63,438 nucleotides of DNA from Pseudomonadota bacterium (GTDB lineage: Bacteria > Pseudomonadota > Gammaproteobacteria > Burkholderiales > JABEVD01). The DNA is taken from NCBI GenBank assembly GCA_021802655.1, contig JAJZRP010000006.1, forward strand, positions 1 through 63,438, given 5' to 3'. Both the position numbers and the translations under genes were made by a program. A model generated the notes under the pieces. It searched no databases. It was not told the origin of the DNA and saw only the letters and a list, made by a program, of their open reading frames with translations. Below are positions 26,772 to 35,635 of this stretch, in pieces (position 1 is the stretch's first letter; each line of letters opens with the position of its first letter).

Positions 26772-27547
26772 AACAGGGTCGCAATCTTCAGCATGATCTG
26801 GAATCCTTCCCTCATCAGGTGATCCAGAATAGGCGGAAAGTAGGGCAGGGAAAGCGCCAGTATGCCCATTCCCATGGTCATGGTGAGGGGAAAGCCTATC
26901 GAGAAGGGGCTGATCTGGGGGGCTGCCTTCGTCAGGATGCCGAGGGCCAGGTTGGTGATAAGCAATGTCGCAAGCATGGGCAGTGAAAGCAGCAATCCCG
27001 CGAAAAAAATCCGGTTTGCCCAGTTGACTGGAGCGAGCCAGCCATCTGCATGCAGGGCTTGTCCCCCCACCGGAAAGGCGGTAAAGCTGTCGACCAGCGT
27101 CGAAATCATCAGGAGGTGGCCGTTCACTGCAAGAAAAATCAGTGTTGCGACCAGATTCATGTACTGTGAGATGACCGCAGTATTGGCACCCCTGACGGGA
27201 TCGTAGAATGATGCAAACCCCAAGCCCATCTGCAGCCCGGTGATTTCTCCCGCCAATTCTGCAGCGACGAAAACGATCTGCATCGCAAGACCCATGGCTA
27301 CACCGATCACGATTTGCTGTGCGATGACGAATAGTCCCGGTATCGAGCCGGGTTCGATTTGCGGCATCGGACCGAGAATGGGCGAGATGAGCAGGGTAAT
27401 GGCGACGGCGAGCCCGATTTTCACTCTGGTGGGCACGCTTTTGTTGCCCAGCACAGGCGATGAAGCAATCAGGGCGAGTATCCTCACCAGGGGCCAGATG
27501 AAGGCGGTGAGCCAGGCATAGACTTGAGCCTCGGTGAAGCTGATCAT
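26759..27547 (-). CDS. fliR: flagellar export apparatus protein FliR
   Basis: 262 residues with about six hydrophobic segments. FVAAELAGEITGLQMGLGFA and DPVRGANTAVISQYMNL are FliR signatures. With FliP and FliQ it forms the export gate core in the basal-body membrane. It is the last gene of fliLMNOPQR and overlaps fliQ by four bases. Confidence 0.97.
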   Translation of the reverse strand: MISFTEAQVYAWLTAFIWPLVRILALIASSPVLGNKSVPTRVKIGLAVAITLLISPILGPMPQIEPGSIPGLFVIAQQIVIGVAMGLAMQIVFVAAELAGEITGLQMGLGFASFYDPVRGANTAVISQYMNLVATLIFLAVNGHLLMISTLVDSFTAFPVGGQALHADGWLAPVNWANRIFFAGLLLSLPMLATLLITNLALGILTKAAPQISPFSIGFPLTMTMGMGILALSLPYFPPILDHLMREGFQIMLKIATLFQGR

Positions 27548-27813
27548 CCTATTATCGAGGGTATGCTGGAAAAGAGGTTGGTCATGTAATCCAGAATCTG
27601 CTGGATCATCCAGGGGCCGGCCAGAACCAGAACGAGAAATACGGCCAACAGCTTGGGGATGAAGGAGAGCGTCATCTCGTTGATCGAAGTTGCTGCCTGA
27701 AAAATGCTGACCAGCAGGCCAACGACCAGCGATGTCAGAAGCAGCGGGGCGGAAACCAGAACGGTCATTTCCATGGCCTGCTGGGCGAGGGTGATGACGC
27801 TTTCAGGGGTCAT
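27544..27813 (-). CDS. fliQ: flagellar export apparatus protein FliQ
   Basis: 89 residues, two membrane segments. [20 protein letters not shown] and [18 protein letters not shown] are the family motifs. Overlaps of four bases with both fliP and fliR indicate coupled translation. Confidence 0.98.
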   Translation of the reverse strand: MTPESVITLAQQAMEMTVLVSAPLLLTSLVVGLLVSIFQAATSINEMTLSFIPKLLAVFLVLVLAGPWMIQQILDYMTNLFSSIPSIIG

Positions 27814-28562
27814 GGCGTGAAACTCTGCACCAGGGAGCCGATGACCAGAGACCAGCCGTCGGCAAGAACGAAAAGCATCAGCTTGATGGGCAGGGAGATC
27901 ATGGCTGGAGATACCATCATCATACCCATCGACATCAGCACGCTCGCCACCACGACATCGATGATCATGAAAGGAATGAGGATGATAAAGCCTATCTGAA
28001 ATGCCGTCTTGAGTTCGCTCGTGACATAGGCCGGAATCAGTATCCGCATTGGAACCGCTTCAGGGCCCTGAAGCGGCGGGCTGTGGGAAATGCGCACGAA
28101 AAGCGCGAGATCGGACTCGCGGGTCTGTTTCAGCATGAAATCCTTGAGCGGAGCAGAGCCTTTTTCCAGGGCATCGGTGAAACTGATCTTGTTTTCGGCA
28201 AGAGGTTGATAGGCATCGACATAGATCTTGTCGAACACCGGAGCCATGATGAAGAACGTCAGAAAAAGCGCAAGACCGACCAGCACCTGGTTGGGTGGGG
28301 CGCTCGAAGTTCCCAGGGCCTGCCGCAACAGGCCGAGCACGATGATGATCCGGGTAAAACCGGTCATCATCAGCAGGATCGCCGGGAGGAAGGAAAGCGC
28401 CGTGAGCATCAGGAGGGTCTGGATGCTCAGCGTATAGGTTTGTCCCCCGCCTGCGGAAGGGGTCGATGTCAGCATGGGCAGGTCCGTTCCCTGCGCCCAT
28501 GCCGGGGTCGACACGAGCAGGAGCAGGGGAATGAGGGAGATCAGGCGATTAAGAACGGACAT
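27810..28562 (-). CDS. fliP: flagellar export apparatus protein FliP
   Basis: 250 residues with an N-terminal signal sequence ending near TPAWA. It carries [36 protein letters not shown] and [17 protein letters not shown], all diagnostic of FliP. It builds the pentameric core of the export gate. The start overlaps fliO by 14 bases. Confidence 0.98.
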   Translation of the reverse strand: MSVLNRLISLIPLLLLVSTPAWAQGTDLPMLTSTPSAGGGQTYTLSIQTLLMLTALSFLPAILLMMTGFTRIIIVLGLLRQALGTSSAPPNQVLVGLALFLTFFIMAPVFDKIYVDAYQPLAENKISFTDALEKGSAPLKDFMLKQTRESDLALFVRISHSPPLQGPEAVPMRILIPAYVTSELKTAFQIGFIILIPFMIIDVVVASVLMSMGMMMVSPAMISLPIKLMLFVLADGWSLVIGSLVQSFTP

Positions 28563-28965
28563 TGCGCTTATCCAGAACCTGTTTGAGCCAGGGTGAGAAT
28601 CCCTTGTCAGGGGCAGAAGGGTCTCCAGTCTCTACGACGTCCACTTTGGGCATGGAATGGAGCGCGCTGACATGACCGGGCGCGACCCCGACGACCAGCC
28701 AGGTCTCTCCAACTTCCACCAGAACCACGCGCTCCCTCGGTCCGACTGCAGTGCCGGCTATGATTTTTATTGCCCCGCCGGGGATCTTCTGTTGAACGGT
28801 AAAGCGCTTCAGGAGCCAGACCACAAGGATCAGCATGCCCAGCACGATGATCAGCACGACAAACATTTTCAGCATTCCCGCCACAGGCTGGATCGGGGCA
28901 GGCTGCGCAGCCAGGGCAGGAACGGGAAAGACAAGAAGCGGCGCCAGGGTGAATCTGGATTTCAT
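28549..28965 (-). CDS. fliO: flagellar export gate assembly protein FliO
   Basis: 138 residues. A cleavable signal or first hydrophobic segment ([11 protein letters not shown]) is followed by a membrane helix ([17 protein letters not shown]) and a small cytoplasmic domain with [20 protein letters not shown]. FliO helps assemble the FliP ring. The sequence is variable in the family; position between fliN and fliP supports the call. Confidence 0.94.
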   Translation of the reverse strand: MKSRFTLAPLLVFPVPALAAQPAPIQPVAGMLKMFVVLIIVLGMLILVVWLLKRFTVQQKIPGGAIKIIAGTAVGPRERVVLVEVGETWLVVGVAPGHVSALHSMPKVDVVETGDPSAPDKGFSPWLKQVLDKRNVRS

Positions 28966-29390
28966 TATCGGTTCAGTTTTTTCAGCCGCTCGGAAGGGGT
29001 GATGATGTCGGTGAGTCGTATGCCGAATTTTTCGTTGACGACGACAACTTCACCCTGTGCGATGAGGCAGCCGTTGACGAGAACATCCATGGGTTCTCCA
29101 GCCAGGCCGTCGAGTTCGACCACGGAGCCCTGAGCCAGCTGCAGCAGGCTTCTGATGGCGATCTTGGTGCGTCCGAGCTGAACGGTCAGCTGAACCGGGA
29201 TGTCGAGGATCATATCCAGATCGTTGGCCAGCGTGTTTTGCGCCGAGTTCGTGAGCTGCTCGAAGGAAGCCGGGGTAACCTTGGGGGCCTCGGCCTGTTC
29301 GGCCATGGCGGCACCCCAGTCGTCGGCAGCCGAGCTCTCGGCTTGTTCTGCCATTGCTGCTGCCCAATCGTCGGAGGAATCTTCAGCCAT
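28965..29390 (-). CDS. fliN: flagellar switch protein FliN with duplicated N-terminal motif
   Basis: 141 residues. The C-terminal SpoA domain contains ILDIPVQLTVQLGRTKIAIR and VNEKFGIRLTDIITPSERL. The N-terminus has two consecutive copies of an acidic/aromatic motif, SDDWAAAMAEQAE and ADDWGAAMAEQAE; enteric FliN has one comparable segment. That segment is associated with CheY-P and FliH interactions in the family. FliN forms the lower part of the C ring. It overlaps fliM by eight bases and shares one base with fliO. Confidence 0.96.
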   Translation of the reverse strand: MAEDSSDDWAAAMAEQAESSAADDWGAAMAEQAEAPKVTPASFEQLTNSAQNTLANDLDMILDIPVQLTVQLGRTKIAIRSLLQLAQGSVVELDGLAGEPMDVLVNGCLIAQGEVVVVNEKFGIRLTDIITPSERLKKLNR

Positions 29391-30387
29391 GATGTTCTTT
29401 CGAGGGGAAGTCGCTTTCGGAGTTACTCAATATCTTGTTGACTTTCAGTGCGTACTGGCCGTTCAGTACACCGTATTTGCATTCCAGTATGGGTACGCCG
29501 TCGATTTGTGCAATGATGGCTTCCGGAATATCGAGAGAGATGATATCACCCTCTTTCATGTTGAGAATATGCCCCAGCGTGATCGGCACTTCGCTCAGGT
29601 TCGCGACAAGCTCGACCTCGGCTTGCTGGATTTCCTTCGAAAGCAGCTTCACCCAGCGGGTGTCGGCCTCCATCTGATCGCCCTGCATGCTGCTGGAGAG
29701 AGTGTCCCTGATCGGTTCGATCATGGAATAGGGCATGCAGATATGGAATTCTCCGCTGTTGTTGCCAAGGTCGATGGTGAAAGTGGTCGCGACGACCACC
29801 TCGTTCGGCGTGGCGATATTGGCGAACTGGGTATTCATTTCGGCGCGCAGGTATTCTATCTGTATCTGGAATACCGGGGACCAGGATTTTTCGTAGTCTG
29901 CGAAAGCGACTTCAAGCAGGCGCTGGATGACACGCTGCTCCGTGGGGGTGAACTCCCTGCCTTCGACCCGGGTGTGAAAGCGTCCGTCTCCGCCGAACAG
30001 GTTGTCCACGACGAGAAAAATCAGGTTGGGGTCGAAAACAAAGAGCGAAGTGCCTCGCAACGGGTTGATTTTGATCAGGTTGAGATTTGTCGGAACGGGC
30101 ATGTTCCGGATGAACTCGCTGTATTTGATGACGCGCACGGGACCTACCGAAATTTCCGCGCTGCGCCTCAGGAAATTGAAAAGCCCTAGCCTGAAAAGCC
30201 TTGCAAATCGCTCGTTGATGAGTTCCAGCGTGGGCAGGCGGCCACGGACGATGCGCTCCTGGGTCGCAATATTGTAGTTTCTGACGCCAGTGGAGTCGGC
30301 TCCTTCCTCCGGATTGTCGTCGGACTCCCCCGTGACCCCTTTCAGCAGGGCATCGACTTCGTCTTGTGACAGGAAGTCTTGACTCAT
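29383..30387 (-). CDS. fliM: flagellar switch protein FliM
   Basis: 334 residues. The N-terminal LSQDEVDALLKGV is the CheY-P-binding peptide. The middle CheC-like domain includes RIVRGRLPTLELINERFARL, and a SpoA domain closes the protein. FliM links FliG to FliN in the C ring and senses phosphorylated CheY. It starts four bases after fliL ends. Confidence 0.98.
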   Translation of the reverse strand: MSQDFLSQDEVDALLKGVTGESDDNPEEGADSTGVRNYNIATQERIVRGRLPTLELINERFARLFRLGLFNFLRRSAEISVGPVRVIKYSEFIRNMPVPTNLNLIKINPLRGTSLFVFDPNLIFLVVDNLFGGDGRFHTRVEGREFTPTEQRVIQRLLEVAFADYEKSWSPVFQIQIEYLRAEMNTQFANIATPNEVVVATTFTIDLGNNSGEFHICMPYSMIEPIRDTLSSSMQGDQMEADTRWVKLLSKEIQQAEVELVANLSEVPITLGHILNMKEGDIISLDIPEAIIAQIDGVPILECKYGVLNGQYALKVNKILSNSESDFPSKEHHG

Positions 30388-30391
30388 GGCG

Positions 30392-30901
30392 TCACTGGAT
30401 GATGAAAGAGGTGAACAGCACCTTGCTGACCCCGCTATTCGGGGTTTTTGCGCCCAGGATCCTGTTCACGGCAAGTGCGATCTGGCTGCCGAGGCTTTCC
30501 TTGCCCGCAGTGGTCATGAGATTTGCTGACTGCTGGTTGGCAAGCAGCAGCAGGATCTGGTCGCGGACTTCAGGCATGCGCTCCTTGACTTTTTCATCGA
30601 CCTTCTCGTCATGCACCTTGAGGGTGATGGCAGTCTGCAAGGCCACCCCTGGATCCTTGAGATTGACCGTGAAAGGCTCGAGCGCGGTATAGGTGGGGGG
30701 GCCTTCTGGCTGCGCCTGGACGGCAGCGCTCGCGCCCTGGGGCGATTTGCCGTGGATCGCGAAGAACCAGTAGGCGAATCCGCCGCCTCCTCCGAGCAGG
30801 ATCAGCACCAGCAGAATCAGGATGATCAGCATGAGCTTGCTCTTCTTTGGCGCAGCGACTTCGTCGTCTTCGTCGTCTTCTTGTGGCTTTCCCTTTGCCA
30901 T
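30392..30901 (-). CDS. fliL: flagellar basal body-associated protein FliL
   Basis: 169 residues from the ATG at 30901. An acidic cytoplasmic tail (QEDDEDDEVAAPKKSK), one membrane segment with a glycine run (LLGGGGGFAYWFFAI), and a periplasmic domain ending ISSKVLFTSFIIQ-like (here GVSKVLFTSFIIQ). FliL surrounds and stabilises stators. It opens the second half of the fli cluster, 107 bp downstream of the fliK stop. No convincing promoter was found in that gap. Confidence 0.96.
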   Translation of the reverse strand: MAKGKPQEDDEDDEVAAPKKSKLMLIILILLVLILLGGGGGFAYWFFAIHGKSPQGASAAVQAQPEGPPTYTALEPFTVNLKDPGVALQTAITLKVHDEKVDEKVKERMPEVRDQILLLLANQQSANLMTTAGKESLGSQIALAVNRILGAKTPNSGVSKVLFTSFIIQ

Positions 30902-31008
30902 GCCGTTCCCTAGCTTATAGATTGAATGCTGCAACTAACCAGTATCATAGCATTCTGTCGCCATTCATCAATAGATGCTGGCGAATTTCGGTCTCATGCA
31001 CCCGGAAC

Positions 31009-32094
31009 TCAGGCGAAAGTGTCGACCTTGCCGATCGACCGGCTGATCCTGACCGGGATATGTCCTGTGATGGGCAAGGGTTCACCGGGTCGACTCGATC
31101 GTTCCTGCTGGCCGAATCCGGATTGCTGGGACGAACCCGAGTCCACGCTGGCATTGCCCAGCGAAATGCCGCTGTCCATCATCATTTCCTTCAGCCTGGG
31201 CAGTGCCGATTCCAGGGCGGTTCGAACTTCCTGATGCTGCGAGACGAACTGGATGGTCGCCTGGTCGTTGTGAACCGTCAACTTGACTTCCATCGGGCCG
31301 AGATTGGGCGGGTTCAGGTGAAGTTCGGCGACATGGTTCCCGGACGAAGTCATCCAGGCAATTTTTTGGCCGAGTTCATTCCCCCAATTGGGGTTGGCAA
31401 CCGGGGCTGCTACTGTCAGTTTGGGTACCGCCTTGGAATCCCCTTGCTGGGAAATGCCTGTCGACTGCAGTGAGGTTGTGCTTTCCGATGTTTTTTTGGT
31501 CTCGGGCAGGACGGTTTTTTCCGCTATGGTTTGCGAGGGCGATGCCTTCACCTGCTTGGGCGGCAAATTATTGCCGGTTTGGGAAAAATCTGCCGGATTG
31601 GCGCCGCCCTTTGCCGATCGCGATGCAAGCGTTTCGTGAAGAGGATTGCCGGGGGTCGGCGATTTGGAAATGCTGTCGGATACTGCAGATTTTCCGGAGG
31701 ACGCAGTATCGGCAGGCATTTTCCCGGAAGGCGCGCCGGGCAAGGGAATGTTTACGGGAAGAGACGTGGCGGGCAGCGCCGAAGGATCGGTTTTCGCCTC
31801 CTTTTTGGCATCGGCTTTCTGAATGGTTTTGGCCGGTGCCGGATCGCTTGCCTTGGCAACTGGAATGGCTACGGCGATGAGCGCTTGCTGCACCGCATTT
31901 TCCTGCGTGGAATGGGGCTTGCCATTTATGCTCGGCGGATTGGTATTCGGGTCCGTTTTGGCCGGTGCATTCGCGTCGTTCATCTTGGACTGGAGGGTCG
32001 ACTGGAAATCGGTGCCGCTGCCTGAGGAAGCTGAAGAAGGCTGGGGAGCGGCATCCTGTGGCGCACTCTGGAGGGGGGGCAATAATGCTTGCAT
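31009..32094 (-). CDS. fliK: flagellar hook-length control protein FliK
   Basis: 361 residues from the ATG at 32094; a TTG 11 codons upstream is possible. The long N-terminal part is Pro/Ser/Ala/Lys-rich and disordered, as in molecular-ruler proteins. The C-terminal domain carries VAELHLNPPNLGPMEVKLTV and ESALPRLKEMMMDSGISLG, the FliK switch domain that acts on FlhB. A second, shorter FliK-like protein is encoded at 40533-41567. Confidence 0.94.
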   Translation of the reverse strand: MQALLPPLQSAPQDAAPQPSSASSGSGTDFQSTLQSKMNDANAPAKTDPNTNPPSINGKPHSTQENAVQQALIAVAIPVAKASDPAPAKTIQKADAKKEAKTDPSALPATSLPVNIPLPGAPSGKMPADTASSGKSAVSDSISKSPTPGNPLHETLASRSAKGGANPADFSQTGNNLPPKQVKASPSQTIAEKTVLPETKKTSESTTSLQSTGISQQGDSKAVPKLTVAAPVANPNWGNELGQKIAWMTSSGNHVAELHLNPPNLGPMEVKLTVHNDQATIQFVSQHQEVRTALESALPRLKEMMMDSGISLGNASVDSGSSQQSGFGQQERSSRPGEPLPITGHIPVRISRSIGKVDTFA

Positions 32095-32146
32095 GGCTAT
32101 CCCGTTTTTTTGAATGCCCACAGTCAAGCAATCCTCGTGCCAGGGT

Positions 32147-32599
32147 TTATTCTTCTTCTGCCCGGTTGCGCAAGAATGCCTTGTTCGAGAAGTCGTCCAG
32201 TTCCTTTTGCTCTCTCCGGTGGGTCTTGCTATCCTCGAGAGCCTGGTGCCGCTCTGCCAGCGTCTCGAAGGATTTCAGTTTTTTCTGTCGCTCCTGGTAT
32301 TCGATTTGCCCTGCCTTGACAATTTGGACGAACTCGACCTGCAACTGCCTTTGCTGGTCTATGGCCAGATCCAGTTTGCCCAGGAAATTCCGGTAGTTCT
32401 GCAATTCGCCCATGTTGATCCCGCATCGAACCGATTCTTCGAAGCGCAACTGGTATTCCTGCCGGTATTGCAAAAGCAGTTCGAGCTTGGCGTCGATGTC
32501 CTGGCGCTGCCGATTCAGCTTGCCCAGCTTGACGACGGCAATGTCCGCCTGTTCTTTTGCCAGATCGATCAGAATTTGAAGCGGGAAAATCTTGCTCAT
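32147..32599 (-). CDS. fliJ: flagellar export protein FliJ
   Basis: 150 residues, an almost continuous charged helix (ADIAVVKLGKLNRQRQDID, RFEESVRCGINMGELQNYRN) forming the two-helix coiled coil of FliJ. It acts as the central stalk in the FliI ATPase ring and as a chaperone escort. The position between fliI and fliK is typical. Confidence 0.95.
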   Translation of the reverse strand: MSKIFPLQILIDLAKEQADIAVVKLGKLNRQRQDIDAKLELLLQYRQEYQLRFEESVRCGINMGELQNYRNFLGKLDLAIDQQRQLQVEFVQIVKAGQIEYQERQKKLKSFETLAERHQALEDSKTHRREQKELDDFSNKAFLRNRAEEE

Positions 32600-32605
32600 G
32601 GCGGG

Positions 32606-34006
32606 TTAATGAAGCAGAACCGAGGCCAGTTGGTTGATGCTGTCCAGGTAAAGCGTTCTTTCGTGCATTTTCTGCTGCAAAAATGCCTCGAATTTCGGAT
32701 AAAGGGCGATTGCCTTGTCCAGTTCGGGATCTGAACCCTGAACATAAGCACCGACGTTGATCAGGTCCCTGTTTCTCTGATATCTGGAATAATAATGCTT
32801 GAATCGCCTGACGAGATCGAGATGTTCCGCGGAAACAAGACTGGTGAAGGCTCGACTGATGGAGGCTTCGATGTCGATTGCAGGATAATGTCCCTGGTCG
32901 GAAAGGCTCCTTGAAAGCACGATGTGACCGTCAAGGATGGCTCGGGCGCTGTCCGCTATGGGATCCTGCTGGTCGTCTCCTTCTGTCAGCACGGTATAGA
33001 ATGCAGTGATCGATCCGCCACCCTTGGGCCCGTTGCCGGCGCGTTCCACGAGCTGGGGAAGTCTTGCAAAAACAGAAGGCGGGTAACCCTTGGTCGCGGG
33101 GGGCTCGCCGATCGCGAGCGCAATCTCGCGCTGCGCCATGGCAAAGCGCGTTAGGGAATCCATGATCAGCAAAACATGTTTGCCCTGGTTGCGGAAATGC
33201 TCGGCTACCGTGGTGGCATAGGCCGCTCCCTGCAGGCGCAGGAGGGGAGAGGTGTCGGCTGGGGCTGCGATGACGACCGAACGGGCAAGTCCTTCTTCTC
33301 CCAGAATCTGTTCGATGAATTCCTTGACCTCGCGCCCCCGCTCGCCGATCAGACCGACGACAATGATTTCCGCGCTGGTATAGCGCGCCATCATTCCAAG
33401 CAGCACGCTTTTGCCCACGCCGCTTCCGGCGAAAAGCCCCATGCGCTGCCCCCTGCCCACCGTCAGCAGTGCATTGATCGCCCTGATTCCGACGTCAAGC
33501 GGCGTGCTGATCGGGTCTCGATCCAGCGGATTGAATGGTCTGCTTTGCAGGGTTGCACCCTGATGGGCCTTGAGGGGGCCGAGAGAGTCCAGCGGGCGGC
33601 CTGTCCCATCCAGAACTCTGCCCAGAAGGCAGTTTCCTACAGGCACATGTTTGGTATGGTCCTGAATCCGTCTTCTGGGGTAAATTGCCCCATTCAGGTT
33701 GGGTTTTTCGGGCGAAGATTCGACTGCAACGACTTTGGCTCCGGGAACCAGGCCGTGGATATCGTTGGACGGCATCATGAAGAGTTTGCTTCCTGAAAAG
33801 CCGACAATTTCGGCATCCACGGTCTTTCCGTCAGGCAGGAGTATGGTGCAATCGCTTCCCACCGGGAGCTGCAGCCCCACGGCTTCGATGACGAGCCCGG
33901 CGACTCTGGTAAGATGACCGCTGATTTGCAGCGGGTTTGTAACGGAAACGAGATCCGCGCAATCCTGGAGGAAACCCTTCCAGCGTGCGGTATGGAGGGC
34001 GGTCAT
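32606..34006 (-). CDS. fliI: flagellum-specific ATPase FliI
   Basis: 466 residues from the ATG at 34006, whose ATGA overlaps the fliH stop. An in-frame ATG at 34015 would add three residues, and neither has a clear ribosome-binding site. The Walker A GSGVGKS lies at about 194-200, with [17 protein letters not shown] and [20 protein letters not shown] as further signatures of the F1-beta-related export ATPases. FliI unfolds and delivers substrates together with FliH and FliJ. Confidence 0.97.
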   Translation of the reverse strand: MTALHTARWKGFLQDCADLVSVTNPLQISGHLTRVAGLVIEAVGLQLPVGSDCTILLPDGKTVDAEIVGFSGSKLFMMPSNDIHGLVPGAKVVAVESSPEKPNLNGAIYPRRRIQDHTKHVPVGNCLLGRVLDGTGRPLDSLGPLKAHQGATLQSRPFNPLDRDPISTPLDVGIRAINALLTVGRGQRMGLFAGSGVGKSVLLGMMARYTSAEIIVVGLIGERGREVKEFIEQILGEEGLARSVVIAAPADTSPLLRLQGAAYATTVAEHFRNQGKHVLLIMDSLTRFAMAQREIALAIGEPPATKGYPPSVFARLPQLVERAGNGPKGGGSITAFYTVLTEGDDQQDPIADSARAILDGHIVLSRSLSDQGHYPAIDIEASISRAFTSLVSAEHLDLVRRFKHYYSRYQRNRDLINVGAYVQGSDPELDKAIALYPKFEAFLQQKMHERTLYLDSINQLASVLLH

Positions 34007-34647
34007 GGCAGCCATTCGCTGTTCTTGGCGATGGCCGAAGTCACCTTTTCCCAGCGTTTCTCAAGCGAAGCATCCACTTGGCTGCTGGATGTTTCTATCT
34101 TGCACCCGCCGCGCGCGATGCGCTCGTCTTCGATGATTTTCCATCCGGTGTGTTCCAGCTGCTCGCCCATCTGTTCCCTGACGAGTCCCGCATCTTCCGG
34201 ATTCACCCTCAGATTGGCATGCTGGTTGAATGGCGGCAGCTTTGCAATGGATTCCCTGACAATGGAAAGCAGTATTTCGGGTTTTACCTCGATGGCTTGG
34301 AGCAGCACCTGCTTTGCTATGGCAAGCGCCAGGGAAAGGAGATCTTCAGAGATTTCCCGGTCCAGCAGGGACAATTCCTGGTTGATACTGGACAGAATCG
34401 ACTGGATCAGATTCACCTTTTCAGTTGCTTCCGCCATTCCTTGTTTGTAGCCTTCGGCATAACCTTCGTCATGACCCTGCTGCCGGCCTGCAGCGTACCC
34501 TTCCTGGTGGGCGTTGCGATGGATCTGCTCGATCTCCTCTGCGGTGGGGAGGGTGATTCCAGGATCGCTCTGGTTTTCATCGAAAGAGTCGAGTTCCCAT
34601 CGCTGATAGGCGCTCAATTGTTCCTTGGGGATGATCGGCCTAGACAA
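34003..34647 (-). CDS. fliH: flagellar assembly protein FliH
   Basis: 214 residues. The N-terminal part includes [13 protein letters not shown], a tryptophan-containing region of the kind used for FliN/FlhA contact. It is followed by a Gly-rich heptad stretch ([20 protein letters not shown]), typical of FliH GxxxG repeats, and a C-terminal FliI-binding domain. It regulates FliI and tethers it to the C ring. It overlaps fliG by eight and fliI by four bases. Confidence 0.96.
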   Translation of the reverse strand: MSRPIIPKEQLSAYQRWELDSFDENQSDPGITLPTAEEIEQIHRNAHQEGYAAGRQQGHDEGYAEGYKQGMAEATEKVNLIQSILSSINQELSLLDREISEDLLSLALAIAKQVLLQAIEVKPEILLSIVRESIAKLPPFNQHANLRVNPEDAGLVREQMGEQLEHTGWKIIEDERIARGGCKIETSSSQVDASLEKRWEKVTSAIAKNSEWLP

Positions 34648-35635
34648 AGCCTTCTTCTCCCTTGCCGCCCAGGATGAGTTGCCCTTCGTCGGCGAGGCGC
34701 CTGACGACCTTCAGAATCTCACGCTGCTCGGCTTCGACTTCGCTGATCCTGACGGGTCCCTTCGATTCGAGATCTTCGCGCATCATGTCGGCAGCGCGCT
34801 GAGACATGTTCTTGAATATTTTTTCACGCAAGTCTTCGGACGCTCCCTTGAGGGCGACAATCAGGGACTCGGACTGCACTTCGCGCAGGAGCAACTGAAT
34901 CCCCCTGTCGTCGACGTCCATCAGGTTTTCGAACACGAACATGGCATCCAGAATCTGCTGGGCCATTTCAGGGTCGTTATCCCGTATGTTTTCTATGGCG
35001 GCAGTTTCCTGTCCGCCACCCATGTAATTCATGATGTCTGCAACCACCTTGACTCCGCCGAGTGTGGATTTCTTGATGTTGGCGCCGCCGGCAAGCAGCT
35101 TGGACATCACATCGTTGAGTTCCTTGAGGGCTGCAGGCTGGATGCCGTCCAGGGTCGCGATCCTGAGCAGGGTGTCGTTTCTCAGGCGATCGGTGAAGTG
35201 GCTCAGGATTTCGGAAGCCTGATCGGCCTCAAGGTGGACGAGTATCGTCGCGATGATCTGCGGATGCTCGTTATGGATCAGTTCTGCAACGGTGGATGCA
35301 TCCATCCATTTAAGGCCTTCAATGCCGCTGGTGTCCCCGCCCTGGAGGATGCGGTCGATCAGGCTGGCCGCCTTGTCGTCGCCGAGTGCTTTTTTCAGCA
35401 CATTGCGAATGTATTCGTCAGAGCCCATTCCCAGGGTGGTTTTTTCACCTGCTGCGTCGTAGAACTCCGAAAAAACGCTGTCGATCTTCTCGCGGGAAAT
35501 ATTGGTGAGGCTGGCCATCGCCGTGCCGAGCTTCTGCACTTCCTTTGGCCCCAGGTATTTGAAAACTTCCGCAGCTTCGTTTTCCCCGAGGGAAAGCAGC
35601 AGAATCGCGCTCTTGTTGAGTCCGTCGTCACTCAT
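34640..35635 (-). CDS. fliG: flagellar motor switch protein FliG
   Basis: 331 residues from the ATG at 35635. The open frame extends further upstream, but only into fliF. The N-terminal LNKSAILLLSLGENEAAEVF binds FliF. Middle and C-terminal domains include the EHPQ motif (NEHPQIIATILVHL) and the charged torque helix region DLREKIFKNMSQRAADMM. FliG couples stator to rotor. Confidence 0.98.
   Translation of the reverse strand: MSDDGLNKSAILLLSLGENEAAEVFKYLGPKEVQKLGTAMASLTNISREKIDSVFSEFYDAAGEKTTLGMGSDEYIRNVLKKALGDDKAASLIDRILQGGDTSGIEGLKWMDASTVAELIHNEHPQIIATILVHLEADQASEILSHFTDRLRNDTLLRIATLDGIQPAALKELNDVMSKLLAGGANIKKSTLGGVKVVADIMNYMGGGQETAAIENIRDNDPEMAQQILDAMFVFENLMDVDDRGIQLLLREVQSESLIVALKGASEDLREKIFKNMSQRAADMMREDLESKGPVRISEVEAEQREILKVVRRLADEGQLILGGKGEEGFV

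Noticed and set aside
26766..26778. CCCTG-AAA-CAGGG as a bidirectional terminator between flgL and fliR
   Set aside because: The stem is only five pairs, lies within both coding ends and lacks a T-run; mentioned only as a small hairpin.
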